This document shows, one piece after another, positions 31,689-41,429 of a DNA stretch of 64,000 nt. The notes beneath the pieces were generated by a model, which was not told where the DNA came from, searched no databases, and saw only the letters and a list, made by a program, of their open reading frames with translations. This stretch comes from Prochlorococcus sp. AG-363-K07 (GTDB lineage: Bacteria > Cyanobacteriota > Cyanobacteriia > PCC-6307 > Cyanobiaceae). Position numbers and translations under genes: made by a program. The stretch lies in contig QCFO01000006.1 of NCBI GenBank assembly GCA_003280225.1, positions 25,959 through 89,958 on the forward strand, read 5' to 3'. Positions within the stretch are counted from its first letter, which is position 1; each line of letters begins with the position of its first letter.

Positions 31689-32117
31689 GAGAGATGAGAA
31701 TGGAATTTATTTCTTGAGCTCTGGAACTTTTGGAGCGTTCTTTTGATTTCGAGTCTGGATAATGGCATAATCTTTCGAATTTAGTTTTGCTTGCCAACTT
31801 TTGTAAAGTGGGCAGTAAGCAATGAGGAATTGCAGATTGGTTTTCGTATCGCCGGACTAGGTGAGGCCCTCATTTGCTTCTTTTAGAATTAGCTGTCATC
31901 ACCCGATCATGACTGGTCAAATACGAAACCGATAGGTTTCTTTATGAATAGCCTATCTTAGAGGCTAGCCACTGGGATTAAGCTCAGAAGCGATTTTCTC
32001 AGGGTAGGCTGTTCGGGACTAAGTAGTTCTACAGGATTAAGGTAAAACAAAATTGACAGACTTACATTTAAATTGATTTGTTTTTAGTATGAGTTAGATA
32101 GGTGAACCTACCCTCGA

Positions 32118-32768
32118 ATGAATGCTGAGGTAGAAGGTAAGACGCGAGCAGAAACCTTGAGTCTTCTTTTAAGGCAGGGTCAAGCTAGTGCTGCGAAGCT
32201 TGCAACATGTACAGGAATTTCGGTACAGGCAATGCGTCGTCATTTGCGGAGTATGGAGGATCAGGGGTTGGTTCAGGCAAGTTCTTCTGCGGATGGGCCA
32301 GGCAGGCCAGTGAATTTATGGCAATTGACTTCTCAAGGGTATGATGTATTTAATAATATGAATGGAATAGGTCAGTTTGCAGTTGATCTACTCGCTTCAA
32401 TCGAATCTAAATATTCTTCCGAAAGTATAAAAGAAGTCCTTTATTCCCAAATGCTTGAGAAGGCAATTGTTTATCGTAATAAGATTGGTACTGGCCCGCT
32501 TTCCTTACGTTTAAAAAGGCTCAATCAGTTAAGAAATGAGGAGGGATATTTGACAGAATTGAACACTTCCAAGGATGGTTCCATTTGGTATCTAAATGCT
32601 TTTCATTGTTCAATACGTAGTATTGCTGAAGTTTATCCAGTTATTTGTGACCAAGAATTAGAATTGATTAGGTATGTCTTCCCTGACTGTGAAGTTAAAC
32701 GGGTTCAATGGAGTTTGGAAAGTGGCCATTCGTGTGGCTTTCAAATTACACCGACTTTCTATAAATGA
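32118..32768 (+). CDS. sufR: suf operon transcriptional repressor SufR
   Basis: 216 aa; N-terminal wHTH (ISVQAMRRHLRSMEDQGLV), divergent from sufBCDS. Confidence 0.88.
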   Translation: MNAEVEGKTRAETLSLLLRQGQASAAKLATCTGISVQAMRRHLRSMEDQGLVQASSSADGPGRPVNLWQLTSQGYDVFNNMNGIGQFAVDLLASIESKYSSESIKEVLYSQMLEKAIVYRNKIGTGPLSLRLKRLNQLRNEEGYLTELNTSKDGSIWYLNAFHCSIRSIAEVYPVICDQELELIRYVFPDCEVKRVQWSLESGHSCGFQITPTFYK

Positions 32769-33130
32769 CTAACAAAGTCTTACAAACTAGTCCATTATCT
32801 AAAGCAGATATTGAACTAATTGAAAGCACTAACTTATCCAGTATTGATAAGCATCATCTACGTATTCTTGCGCATTGTCTGGAATGTTTTAAGGTGATGG
32901 GAAATGAATCGACCTCATTTTTGCCTAAGGAAAAGCAACGTTTGGATTGGTTTGTATCACAACCTGCTTTAGAGAATCAAACAGCATTCATTTCTGTCTT
33001 ATATGAACAATTTGCGGTTGCTGCAGATCAATTAGAGAGTATGGCTGCTGATTTGAATATTGGACCTCTTGAGTTAACTCTTCAGCACCTAATTGATGCA
33101 AAACTGAAGACAAAATACAATCATAGATAG
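32765..33130 (+). CDS. conserved hypothetical protein
   Basis: 121 aa, overlaps the sufR stop (probable coupling). Confidence 0.65.
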   Translation: MTNKVLQTSPLSKADIELIESTNLSSIDKHHLRILAHCLECFKVMGNESTSFLPKEKQRLDWFVSQPALENQTAFISVLYEQFAVAADQLESMAADLNIGPLELTLQHLIDAKLKTKYNHR

Positions 33131-33369
33131 CAATCGCTATGGATTTTTCCTCTTATGCACATTGTTGGAAAACCAAGGCAAGACAACTTTCTATGTCGCT
33201 GTTTTTCGTGCAAGAGGTGTCTTGAGGTACCTCAACAGTCAAAAAAATCTCTTTGTGCTTTATCTCGCTCCTCGATTAGAACCCTTTGATAGCAATCGCT
33301 TTGCTCTTAAGAGTGCTTTAGGTGCGTTTCCTTGGAGTCAGTAGATCCTGACCACATGCTCTCTAGACC

Positions 33370-34530
33370 ATGGTTAGAGCACATACTGATCCCGAACAAA
33401 AGTGGAATTTTTTTTTAGTCGTGACCCAAGATCAAAATGCCCTGGCTGGTCTCACGCTCCGTCAGCTCCGCCTTAAGGCTAGTGATTTGGGCGTTCCTTT
33501 ATATAGTCGCAAAAGTAAGGCTTTGTTAGTAAAGGAGATCATTGCTTATGAACACAAGAAGTTAGAAGCTGAAAGAGAAAAGGTCTCTTTACCTTTTTGG
33601 CGAGCACCTGAACAAACTTCTAAGGGCAGTGAAATTAATAAATCACAATCGGAAACACGAGTTGTTTTTCTTCCAAGAGATCCACAATGGGCCTACGTAT
33701 TTTGGGAGATTTCAGAGTCGGATCGTAAGCGAGCACAATCTAAAGGGGCCCATCGACTGTGTTTGCGTTTGTCTGATCTAACTGGGATTAATGATGGAAC
33801 AGCTCATAGACAAACTTTGCAAGAAGTTCCAGTTGATAGCCATAACACTGAATGGTATTTACCAATTCCATTGAGTGATAGGGATTATCGAGTAGAACTG
33901 GGTTATCGCTCTGGAGAAAGATGGATATCGCTTGCTTTTTCTTCAACAGCAAGAGTTCCGTCTCTCTCTCCCAGTAGTCAGATACTTGATCAATTTGTCC
34001 CTTTTAGCTTGGATCAGAGTTCTGCCTCCACAGTTCCTCCTGAATTCACTGGATCTAATGATCAAGGAGACAGTGGTCTACATGAGCGCCTTTATCAAAG
34101 TGCTACGACTCATTTTCGTCAGATGCGGATTGGTTCTGAGGAATTCCAAGAGAACAATGGAGGATCCAATTTTGATAGTTCTCTGAATGATTCAGGCTCA
34201 GGTTTATGGGCTAGCGGTCGCAATGAATCCGGCGTAGGAGGAGTTATGGCCAGGAAGCGTCCTTTTTGGCTTGTTGCTGATTCAGAGTTAGTTGTTTATG
34301 GTTCTACGGATCCATCAGCCTCTGTCACTATTGGAGGTGAAGAGGTCCCTCTATCAAGTGCTGGCACATTTCGCCTGCAGGTTCCGTTTCGGGATGGTCT
34401 CCAGGAATATCCCATTGAAGCTAAAGATTTGGAAGGTAATCAAACGCGAAATATCACTATGAAATTTGAAAGGCGCACGCCGATAGATAACACCAACCCT
34501 AGCGATCAAGGTCATGATGAATGGTTTTGA
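33370..34530 (+). CDS. DUF4912 / Rho N-terminal-like domain protein
   Basis: 386 aa; LAGLTLRQLRLKASDLGVPLYSRKSKALLVKEI (SAP/Rho-N-like) and FLPRDPQWAYVFWEIS. Confidence 0.75.
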   Translation: MVRAHTDPEQKWNFFLVVTQDQNALAGLTLRQLRLKASDLGVPLYSRKSKALLVKEIIAYEHKKLEAEREKVSLPFWRAPEQTSKGSEINKSQSETRVVFLPRDPQWAYVFWEISESDRKRAQSKGAHRLCLRLSDLTGINDGTAHRQTLQEVPVDSHNTEWYLPIPLSDRDYRVELGYRSGERWISLAFSSTARVPSLSPSSQILDQFVPFSLDQSSASTVPPEFTGSNDQGDSGLHERLYQSATTHFRQMRIGSEEFQENNGGSNFDSSLNDSGSGLWASGRNESGVGGVMARKRPFWLVADSELVVYGSTDPSASVTIGGEEVPLSSAGTFRLQVPFRDGLQEYPIEAKDLEGNQTRNITMKFERRTPIDNTNPSDQGHDEWF

Positions 34531-34560
34531 TTCGCTTCCATAAAAAAATGCCTTAAAGAC

Positions 34561-34731
34561 ATGTTGCGATGGTTCGTAGCGCTAACTCCTATGGTGGGGG
34601 CAATTTTTGTCCCAATAGCTGTTCCATTTGCCATTGCTAACTACGGCATTGCTTCTGGGGTTATAACAGTGCTTATTCTCACTACTCTATGGTTTGTGGC
34701 AATGTTGAGTACTTCAGAGATGCCGCACTAA
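34561..34731 (+). CDS. small membrane protein (56 aa), not in ORF track
   Basis: ATG..TAA: MLRWFVALTPMVGAIFVPIAVPFAIANYGIASGVITVLILTTLWFVAMLSTSEMPH; fills gap between two CDSs. Confidence 0.7.
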   Translation: MLRWFVALTPMVGAIFVPIAVPFAIANYGIASGVITVLILTTLWFVAMLSTSEMPH

Positions 34732-34779
34732 TTTCTAGAGAGAATTTTGCAGGTCCTTTATTGATTTGATTTTTGAACA

Positions 34780-36441
34780 ATGTCGAGCTCTATTGCCAAT
34801 TCACAACCTCGGGAATATGTAGTTAAGTTAGGCTCCCCTTTTACAGATCAGAAGCCAGGTACATCTGGCTTGAGAAAGAGTAGTAAGCAATTTGAAAAAC
34901 CTCATTATCTTGAAAGCTTTGTAGAAGCAATATTTCGTACTTTACCGGGAGTACAGGGTGGAACCTTGGTCTTAGGGGGTGATGGACGTTACGGAAATCG
35001 CAGAGCAATTGACGTAATTATTCGCATGGGCGCTGCTCATGGCTTGAGAAAAATCATTACTACGATAGATGGGATCTTATCCACTCCAGCAGCTTCGAAT
35101 TTGATTCGTAAGCATAATGCTATAGGAGGCATTATTCTTTCTGCGAGTCATAATTCAGGCGGCCCAGATGGAGATTTCGGTGTAAAGCTAAATGGTGCAA
35201 ATGGGGGACCAGCAAGTGAATCCCTGACAAATAGAATTTATGAAAAGACTCAAGTTTTAGATGAGTATAAAATCATTGATTATCCTTCAATACCAATTGA
35301 TTCAGTAGCAAAATATTCTCTGGGCTCAATGACATTAGAAGTAATAGATGGCATTGTTGACTATATAGAGTTGATGCAAAAAATTTTTGATTTTGATCAA
35401 ATTAGTTCGTTCATTTCTAAAGACTTTCCTATTGCTTTTGATGCCTTAAATGCAGTGACTGGTCCATATGCAAAACGCATATTGGAGAATATGCTTCATG
35501 CGCCAGAAGGTACTGTTCGTAATTCAGTTCCATTAGAAGACTTTGGAGGTTGTCATCCTGATCCAAACCTTACATATGCCAAAGAATTAGCTGATCTTTT
35601 GCTTGAAGGAAATGTATATTCTTTTGGAGCGGCATGTGATGGAGATGGCGATAGAAATATGATTTTAGGTAAAGCTTGCTTTGTTAATCCTAGTGATAGT
35701 CTTGCGGTACTAACTGCTAATTCAACTTGTGTACCTGCTTATTCTTCAGGCCTTGCTGGAGTTGCACGTTCGATGCCAACTAGTGCAGCTGTTGATGTAG
35801 TTGCAAATGAGCTTGGAATAAGTTGTTTTGAAACTCCTACTGGCTGGAAGTTTTTCGGTAATCTTTTAGATACTGGGCAGATAACCCTTTGTGGAGAGGA
35901 AAGTTTTGGTACTGGAAGTGATCATGTAAGAGAGAAAGATGGTCTTTGGGCTGTACTCTTTTGGTTGCAGATTCTGGCGAAAAAGAAATGTTCAGTGCAA
36001 GATTTAATGTCACAACATTGGAATCATTTTGGAAGGCATTACTATTCCCGCCATGATTATGAGGAGGTTTCTAGTCAGTCAGCCTATGAGCTTTATGAAC
36101 GGCTAGAGGTAATGCTCCCGTCTTTAATTGGATCGTCTTTTGGCAAAAGTGTTGTAACTCAGGCTGATAATTTTAGTTATTTAGACCCTGTTGATTCTTC
36201 TCTTACCAAAGGACAAGGTTTGAGAATTTTATTAGAGGATGGGAGCCGTGTCGCTCTTCGTCTTTCAGGTACAGGAACAAAAGGAGCAACTTTAAGGGTT
36301 TACTTAGAGAGATTTGTGGCCTCTAACGGTGACCTTCACCTTGATCCGCAGCGTGCGTTGTTTGATTTAATTTCCAATATCGATTCCTTGGCTGAAATCA
36401 GTAAAAGGACTGGTATGACACGACCATCAGTAATCACCTGA
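34780..36441 (+). CDS. pgm: phosphoglucomutase (alpha-D-glucose-specific)
   Basis: 553 aa; ILSASHNSGG, ACDGDGDRNMI, CGEESFGTGSDHVREKDG. Confidence 0.95.
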   Translation: MSSSIANSQPREYVVKLGSPFTDQKPGTSGLRKSSKQFEKPHYLESFVEAIFRTLPGVQGGTLVLGGDGRYGNRRAIDVIIRMGAAHGLRKIITTIDGILSTPAASNLIRKHNAIGGIILSASHNSGGPDGDFGVKLNGANGGPASESLTNRIYEKTQVLDEYKIIDYPSIPIDSVAKYSLGSMTLEVIDGIVDYIELMQKIFDFDQISSFISKDFPIAFDALNAVTGPYAKRILENMLHAPEGTVRNSVPLEDFGGCHPDPNLTYAKELADLLLEGNVYSFGAACDGDGDRNMILGKACFVNPSDSLAVLTANSTCVPAYSSGLAGVARSMPTSAAVDVVANELGISCFETPTGWKFFGNLLDTGQITLCGEESFGTGSDHVREKDGLWAVLFWLQILAKKKCSVQDLMSQHWNHFGRHYYSRHDYEEVSSQSAYELYERLEVMLPSLIGSSFGKSVVTQADNFSYLDPVDSSLTKGQGLRILLEDGSRVALRLSGTGTKGATLRVYLERFVASNGDLHLDPQRALFDLISNIDSLAEISKRTGMTRPSVIT

Positions 36442-36517
36442 TCAATTAATTTCGATTATTTAAAGTGTCTCACTGCATGATCTTTATGGAGAGAGAATAT
36501 GGGTTTTCTTACAGTTC

Positions 36518-38728
36518 TTGAGTCAAGATCTTTTCAGCTATTCAGGACAGCAAATTCAGAAGCGTAATGCTCCTTTGGCAGATCGTTTGCGGCCTAAAAC
36601 ATTGGATGATTTTCTTGGTCAAAAAGCAATTTTGGCAGAAGGTCGACTCTTGCGACGAGCTATAGCTGCAGATCGAGTAGGAAATCTGATTTTGCATGGT
36701 CCTCCAGGGGTGGGAAAAACTACATTGGCAAGAATTATTGCTGCTAATACTCGTTCAAATTTCACGATTTTGAATGCTGTATTAGCGGGGATCAAGCAAC
36801 TTCGGGAGGAAGTTGAAGCTGCGATAAAAAGATTAGAAAGGCATGGCCTCCGAACGATCTTATTTGTTGATGAAGTTCATAGATTTAATACTGCGCAACA
36901 GGATGCCCTTTTGCCATGGGTAGAAAATGGCACAGTGATACTGATAGGTGCTACAACTGAAAATCCATACTTTGAAGTCAATAAAGCTTTAGTTAGTCGT
37001 TCAAGATTATTTCGACTACAACCTTTGGAACCAGATGCTTTGCATCAGTTAGTCAAGCGTGCACTTCAAGATGTGGAGAATGGTTTTGGTAAAAAACAAG
37101 TAGAAATAACGAATGATGCAGTTGTTCATTTAGTTAAGACTGCCAATGGTGATGCACGTAGCCTACTTAATGCTCTTGAACTCGCTGTTGAAAGTACACC
37201 TACTAATTCAGATGGATTGATCAAAATTGATCTTCATATTGCAGAGGAATCTATTCAAGAAAAAGCAGTTCTTTATGACAAGCAAGGTGATATGCATTTC
37301 GATACTATTAGTGCTTTTATTAAGTCTTTACGTGGCTCTGATCAAGATGCTGCCTTGTTTTGGTTGGCTCGTATGTTAGAAGCAGGAGAAAATCCAAGAT
37401 TTATTTTCAGACGTATGTTGATTGCCGCAGGGGAAGATGTTGGCTTGGCCGATCCCCATGCGATTGTTGTTGTTGAAGCATGTGCAGCTGCCTTTGAAAG
37501 GATTGGTTTACCCGAAGGAATTTATGCTTTAGCTCAAGCAGCTCTTTATTTAGCGTCAACTGATAAAAGCAATAGCCTGATAGGCTTTTTTCAAGCAAGA
37601 AAAATCGTTCAACAATCTCAGTCTGACGAGGTTCCCAGTCATTTAAGGGATTCACATAGAGATAAAGATGCATTTGGGGATGGACTTGGTTATCGTTATC
37701 CTCATGCTTTTCAAGAGCATTGGATTGCGCAACAGTATTTGCCTAACTCATTGCAAGGAGAAGTTTTCTGGCACCCTACTAACCAAGGATGGGAAGGCAA
37801 GCGTAGGTCAATTATCTTAGAGAGAAGAGCGGCACAGATGGCAGCAACTTTTGAATTTGCTCAAGACATTAAGCCATCAATCACTAGTGGCCCTGAGTTT
37901 TCACAGCTTGAGCGATGGATTCAGCGTCAGAGTGATTTGCACGGGCAGCGGCTTGAGCAACTTGCGGAGAAATTATGGCTTGGTATTTCATTACAACCTA
38001 ATGATCGCGTTTTGGTCATAGGAGGTTCATTATTATGGGCTTTGCAGCCTTTGAAAGAAGTTCCAGAGGGGGGCGTCAGCCTTTTAGGGGTGAATGCCAA
38101 TGATTTATCTAGATTGTCTGCCGAATTGGAGATTTTGGATCCAATACATAGGCCATTATTGATGGTTAATGGTTTGCAATCACTCATTCAATTGTCTTCT
38201 GATTTGCAATTTGAATGGGTTGGAGGACGAATAAGTAAGCACCAACTTATTTCTGAAGATATTCTCAAATATTGGGAAGCAATTACTAGAAAATGTGCTC
38301 CTAACTCCGGACTTTCTTTATTATTGAGTTTTCCGACATTAGGCCCCATAGAATCTATTCTGCCAATAATTTCTGAGAGAGATTCTTTAAATTTTGATAA
38401 TGACTTTATTGATAGAATCATTTCTCTTGAGCAGAAATATCTAAACTCTAGTAACACGGAAAGAGCACTTTTGAGTCAGTTAAGTGAACTTGGTTGGGCT
38501 TATAAAGTGGAAGAATGGTATGAGGTTATTCCAATTCATGTTAATGAGGAACTTGTGCGATGTTGGCTTAGTGAGAATCAACCTTTTCTAAACTTTTTAA
38601 AGTCAAACTTTTCTAATAGTGAGATTGAAAGGATTAGAGTACTAATGGAAAAATGTCGGGGAGAACTAATAACTCAAAAGGTAACTCATAAGAAAATCAT
38701 TGGCGAACTTTATATGCCCAAAGATTAG
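36518..38728 (+). CDS. rarA: RarA/MgsA-type AAA+ ATPase fused to C-terminal methyltransferase-like domain
   Basis: 736 aa; PLADRLRPKTLDDFLGQKAIL, HGPPGVGKTTLARIIA, FVDEVHRFNTAQQDALLPWVE; C-terminal ~290 aa distinct. Confidence 0.9.
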   Translation: MSQDLFSYSGQQIQKRNAPLADRLRPKTLDDFLGQKAILAEGRLLRRAIAADRVGNLILHGPPGVGKTTLARIIAANTRSNFTILNAVLAGIKQLREEVEAAIKRLERHGLRTILFVDEVHRFNTAQQDALLPWVENGTVILIGATTENPYFEVNKALVSRSRLFRLQPLEPDALHQLVKRALQDVENGFGKKQVEITNDAVVHLVKTANGDARSLLNALELAVESTPTNSDGLIKIDLHIAEESIQEKAVLYDKQGDMHFDTISAFIKSLRGSDQDAALFWLARMLEAGENPRFIFRRMLIAAGEDVGLADPHAIVVVEACAAAFERIGLPEGIYALAQAALYLASTDKSNSLIGFFQARKIVQQSQSDEVPSHLRDSHRDKDAFGDGLGYRYPHAFQEHWIAQQYLPNSLQGEVFWHPTNQGWEGKRRSIILERRAAQMAATFEFAQDIKPSITSGPEFSQLERWIQRQSDLHGQRLEQLAEKLWLGISLQPNDRVLVIGGSLLWALQPLKEVPEGGVSLLGVNANDLSRLSAELEILDPIHRPLLMVNGLQSLIQLSSDLQFEWVGGRISKHQLISEDILKYWEAITRKCAPNSGLSLLLSFPTLGPIESILPIISERDSLNFDNDFIDRIISLEQKYLNSSNTERALLSQLSELGWAYKVEEWYEVIPIHVNEELVRCWLSENQPFLNFLKSNFSNSEIERIRVLMEKCRGELITQKVTHKKIIGELYMPKD

Positions 38729-39438
38729 ATTATTTTATCAGTCATAGTTGATAGACAATGATCACAGATTATTGGAGAGAAATCAGTATGTTCTCTGTTG
38801 AGTGCAACACCTATGTGCCATTTTGAATAGGTTATTTGGTGTATTCCTATTTTGTATCCCATTGAATGATGAACTGCAAGCTTAGAAGCTGGGCTAATCT
38901 CCCATTTAGAGATATCAGAAGATATTCTTCCACCTTGCCATTTTATTGCTGCTTCTTTAAGAACCCAATACTTCAAAACTTCACTAGTCAAATCTTGAGG
39001 ACTGAATCTTTTCAATTCCTTGATTTCTTGTAGTGAGAAAAAACGCTCTTTTAAGTTAGAGGCTTTGATTAATCTTTGAGTTGGCTCTATGTCTACTCCA
39101 ATTTTGCTATTAGACCAGCCAACTAAAAGACTATCAGCACAATGACTAAAGCTTACTGATCCCCAGCCCTTTTCAAGTGTTGGTGCCTGGCTTGGCGCGG
39201 CATTTAGGGGGATTGAAAGAGGTGGAACTTGCCAGATTTGAGATAATGCATCACGCACATACCCCCTTGAATGTTGGAATTGTCTAGAGCGGTTTAGTGG
39301 CATATTTTTGGACCACTCAAGTTCTTCTTTCGTAATTGGTTTCAATGCTCCTTGTACTGAAAAGAGCCAAAGTGCGACTACGCTTGTTTTAGTCGCTTTA
39401 GCAGGCCGTAATGACACTTCAGATTGGTGATCCAGCAC
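38725..39438 (-). CDS. 4'-phosphopantetheinyl transferase
   Basis: 237 aa; VGVDIEP-like SKIGVDIEPTQR and YWVLKEAAIKWQGG. Confidence 0.88.
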   Translation of the reverse strand: MLDHQSEVSLRPAKATKTSVVALWLFSVQGALKPITKEELEWSKNMPLNRSRQFQHSRGYVRDALSQIWQVPPLSIPLNAAPSQAPTLEKGWGSVSFSHCADSLLVGWSNSKIGVDIEPTQRLIKASNLKERFFSLQEIKELKRFSPQDLTSEVLKYWVLKEAAIKWQGGRISSDISKWEISPASKLAVHHSMGYKIGIHQITYSKWHIGVALNREHTDFSPIICDHCLSTMTDKII

Positions 39439-39878
39439 CCGAATTCAACCTCCTGAATCAAGATGGGACTGGCATAAGCTTGTCATCATTTCAAGGCCAA
39501 AGAGTGGTTATCTATTTTTACCCGAAGGATGACACTCCAGGCTGTACTAAGGAAGCATGTAATTTCAGGGACCTTTGGGAGGATTTTTCTAGACATAATA
39601 TTCAGGTTCTTGGTATTAGCAAGGATGGAGCTTTGTCACACTCCAAGTTTATAAACAAATATCAGTTGCCTTTCCCTTTGCTGAGTGATCCTGAACCTTG
39701 CTTAGTGGCAGCTAAGTATGAGAGCTATGGTTTGAAAAAATTCATGGGAAGAGAATATATGGGCATGATGAGGCAAACGTTTGTTGTTGATTCTCAAGGA
39801 AAACTTGAGTTAATTTACAGAAAGGTTAAGGCTGCAACGATGGCTAAGCAAATCCTTATGGATCTTGATTTAGAGTGA
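39411..39878 (+). CDS. bcp: thioredoxin-dependent peroxiredoxin (Bcp/PrxQ)
   Basis: 155 aa; YFYPKDDTPGCTKEACNFRD. Confidence 0.96.
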   Translation: MTLQIGDPAPEFNLLNQDGTGISLSSFQGQRVVIYFYPKDDTPGCTKEACNFRDLWEDFSRHNIQVLGISKDGALSHSKFINKYQLPFPLLSDPEPCLVAAKYESYGLKKFMGREYMGMMRQTFVVDSQGKLELIYRKVKAATMAKQILMDLDLE

Positions 39879-40611
39879 TTTGTGAATACAATCTCACCAT
39901 TCCTTCGAGAACTAGATTTGGCTTGTAGATGGTAGAAATATTTTGTTTTTGTAATTCCTTTAGTAATAACTGGGAGTCTCCTCCACATAGCCATAGTTCC
40001 ATATTGCTTTCTTTTACGATCTGAATCAAGTTTCCTATCAATGCTTGAAGTGCTCCTCTTTGCATTGCTTCAGATGTCTTGAAGGGGAATTGCTCAATTG
40101 TTGAAATTGCAAGACCGGGGTTGCATAAATTTTGAGTGCCAGTTGCCATGGCTTCTAGTTGCAAGCGCAATCCTGCAACCAGCTGCCCACCACTAAAGTC
40201 ACCAGTTGTTGTGATACGGGTAATACTTAAAACAGTTCCTGCATCGGCGACTATAAGTCCAGGAAAGTTCGTGTTTGACTCCTTTGCGTATAGGAAAGCA
40301 GCCCATCCTGCAAGGGCTCTATCGACTCCTAACCATGGTGGGAGGTTTTTTAAAGGCACATCATTAGCATTGATGCGGTTAGCAGGATTGAGAGAAAGAT
40401 TGCTCGGGATAGGTCCTACTGCAGCCCATTTGATCCATGGCAATTGGTCGTCGGGAATGCTTAGCGGATTTGGATCTGAATGGGAATAATGCCACTTCTC
40501 CTTTTTTTTTGTAGCCCAGTGCCATCTGCTGTTGCCGATTAATAAACATTGTCTCACTTTTTTCACAATTAGATTCCTTCTCCCATAACACCTTGCACAT
40601 GGATTCCGCAC
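39856..40611 (-). CDS. coaX: type III pantothenate kinase (start probably ~40557)
   Basis: CLLIGNSRWHWA, GVDRALAGWAAFL, VADAGTVLSI, GGQLVAGLRLQLEAM. Confidence 0.85.
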   Translation of the reverse strand: MRNPCARCYGRRNLIVKKVRQCLLIGNSRWHWATKKKEKWHYSHSDPNPLSIPDDQLPWIKWAAVGPIPSNLSLNPANRINANDVPLKNLPPWLGVDRALAGWAAFLYAKESNTNFPGLIVADAGTVLSITRITTTGDFSGGQLVAGLRLQLEAMATGTQNLCNPGLAISTIEQFPFKTSEAMQRGALQALIGNLIQIVKESNMELWLCGGDSQLLLKELQKQNISTIYKPNLVLEGMVRLYSQITLNQDP

Positions 40612-41372
40612 TCTTGTTTGAGCCCTCCAAAGCGGGTATTACGGCCAGTCTTATCACTACCTTCAGGAGCACTTGAATGCCAATCGCCAACTGTTGAGTA
40701 ACCTTTTTCAAAAAGAGGATGTTGAGATAATCCATTGTTTTGCATGTAGTAAAAAATATCTTTTTGACTCCAATCAAGTAGTGGCCTTAACGAAAGCCGT
40801 CCACGAATTGCATCGAGATATGTCATGGACCTCCTGTGATCTGTTTGTCCGCCTCTTACTCCACTTCCCCAACATTGAATTTTGAGATCATTTAATGCGA
40901 GTTCTAAGGGCTTTACTTTGCGAATGAGATGGTATTTCTCCATATCTTCGATGGAATTTGTTTCCCATAGACGCCCATGGAGGGCCTCCATTCTTGCTGG
41001 TGAGATGGAACTCTGAAATACCTTGATATTGAGATTCATTTGTTGACAAAGTTCTTGAGCATATAGGTAAGTTTCTTTAGGCAAATAGCCAGTATCGATC
41101 CATATCACAGGTATTTTGGAACCTCCTTTTAGGTTATGAATCATATTGAGCAGAACAGCTGACTGAATTCCGAAGCTTGTTGTAAGGGCAAATTGCATAT
41201 CGAAGTGTTCATATGCCCAGGCAAGTCTGTCTTCGGCGCAAAGACTTTTTAAGTGATCCCGTACCACTTCAATGGGAAGATCCAGCATTGAAGTGGTATC
41301 TGTGTCGTGAGCTTTCTTGACTGGAGAAGTCTTTGCTTGTTGGTTTTGTTTGGTCATGTACTCATCATCCAC
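40569..41372 (-). CDS. cysH: phosphoadenylyl-sulfate reductase
   Basis: 267 aa; TTSFGIQSAVLL, VIWIDTGYLPKETY, RPLLDWSQKDIF, C-terminal ECGIH. Confidence 0.95.
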   Translation of the reverse strand: MDDEYMTKQNQQAKTSPVKKAHDTDTTSMLDLPIEVVRDHLKSLCAEDRLAWAYEHFDMQFALTTSFGIQSAVLLNMIHNLKGGSKIPVIWIDTGYLPKETYLYAQELCQQMNLNIKVFQSSISPARMEALHGRLWETNSIEDMEKYHLIRKVKPLELALNDLKIQCWGSGVRGGQTDHRRSMTYLDAIRGRLSLRPLLDWSQKDIFYYMQNNGLSQHPLFEKGYSTVGDWHSSAPEGSDKTGRNTRFGGLKQECGIHVQGVMGEGI

Positions 41373-41429
41373 TGTCGCGTTTTTTCTGAGAGTGCGTAAG
41401 GTTTCAAGATAATCTCAGGCCCTCATCCT

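Noticed and set aside
33222-33235. 14-bp perfect palindrome TTGAGGTACCTCAA upstream of the DUF4912 gene
   Set aside because: About four 14-bp perfect palindromes are expected by chance in 64 kb
40136-40489. 117-aa + strand ORF
   Set aside because: Antisense to coaX, which has clear motifs
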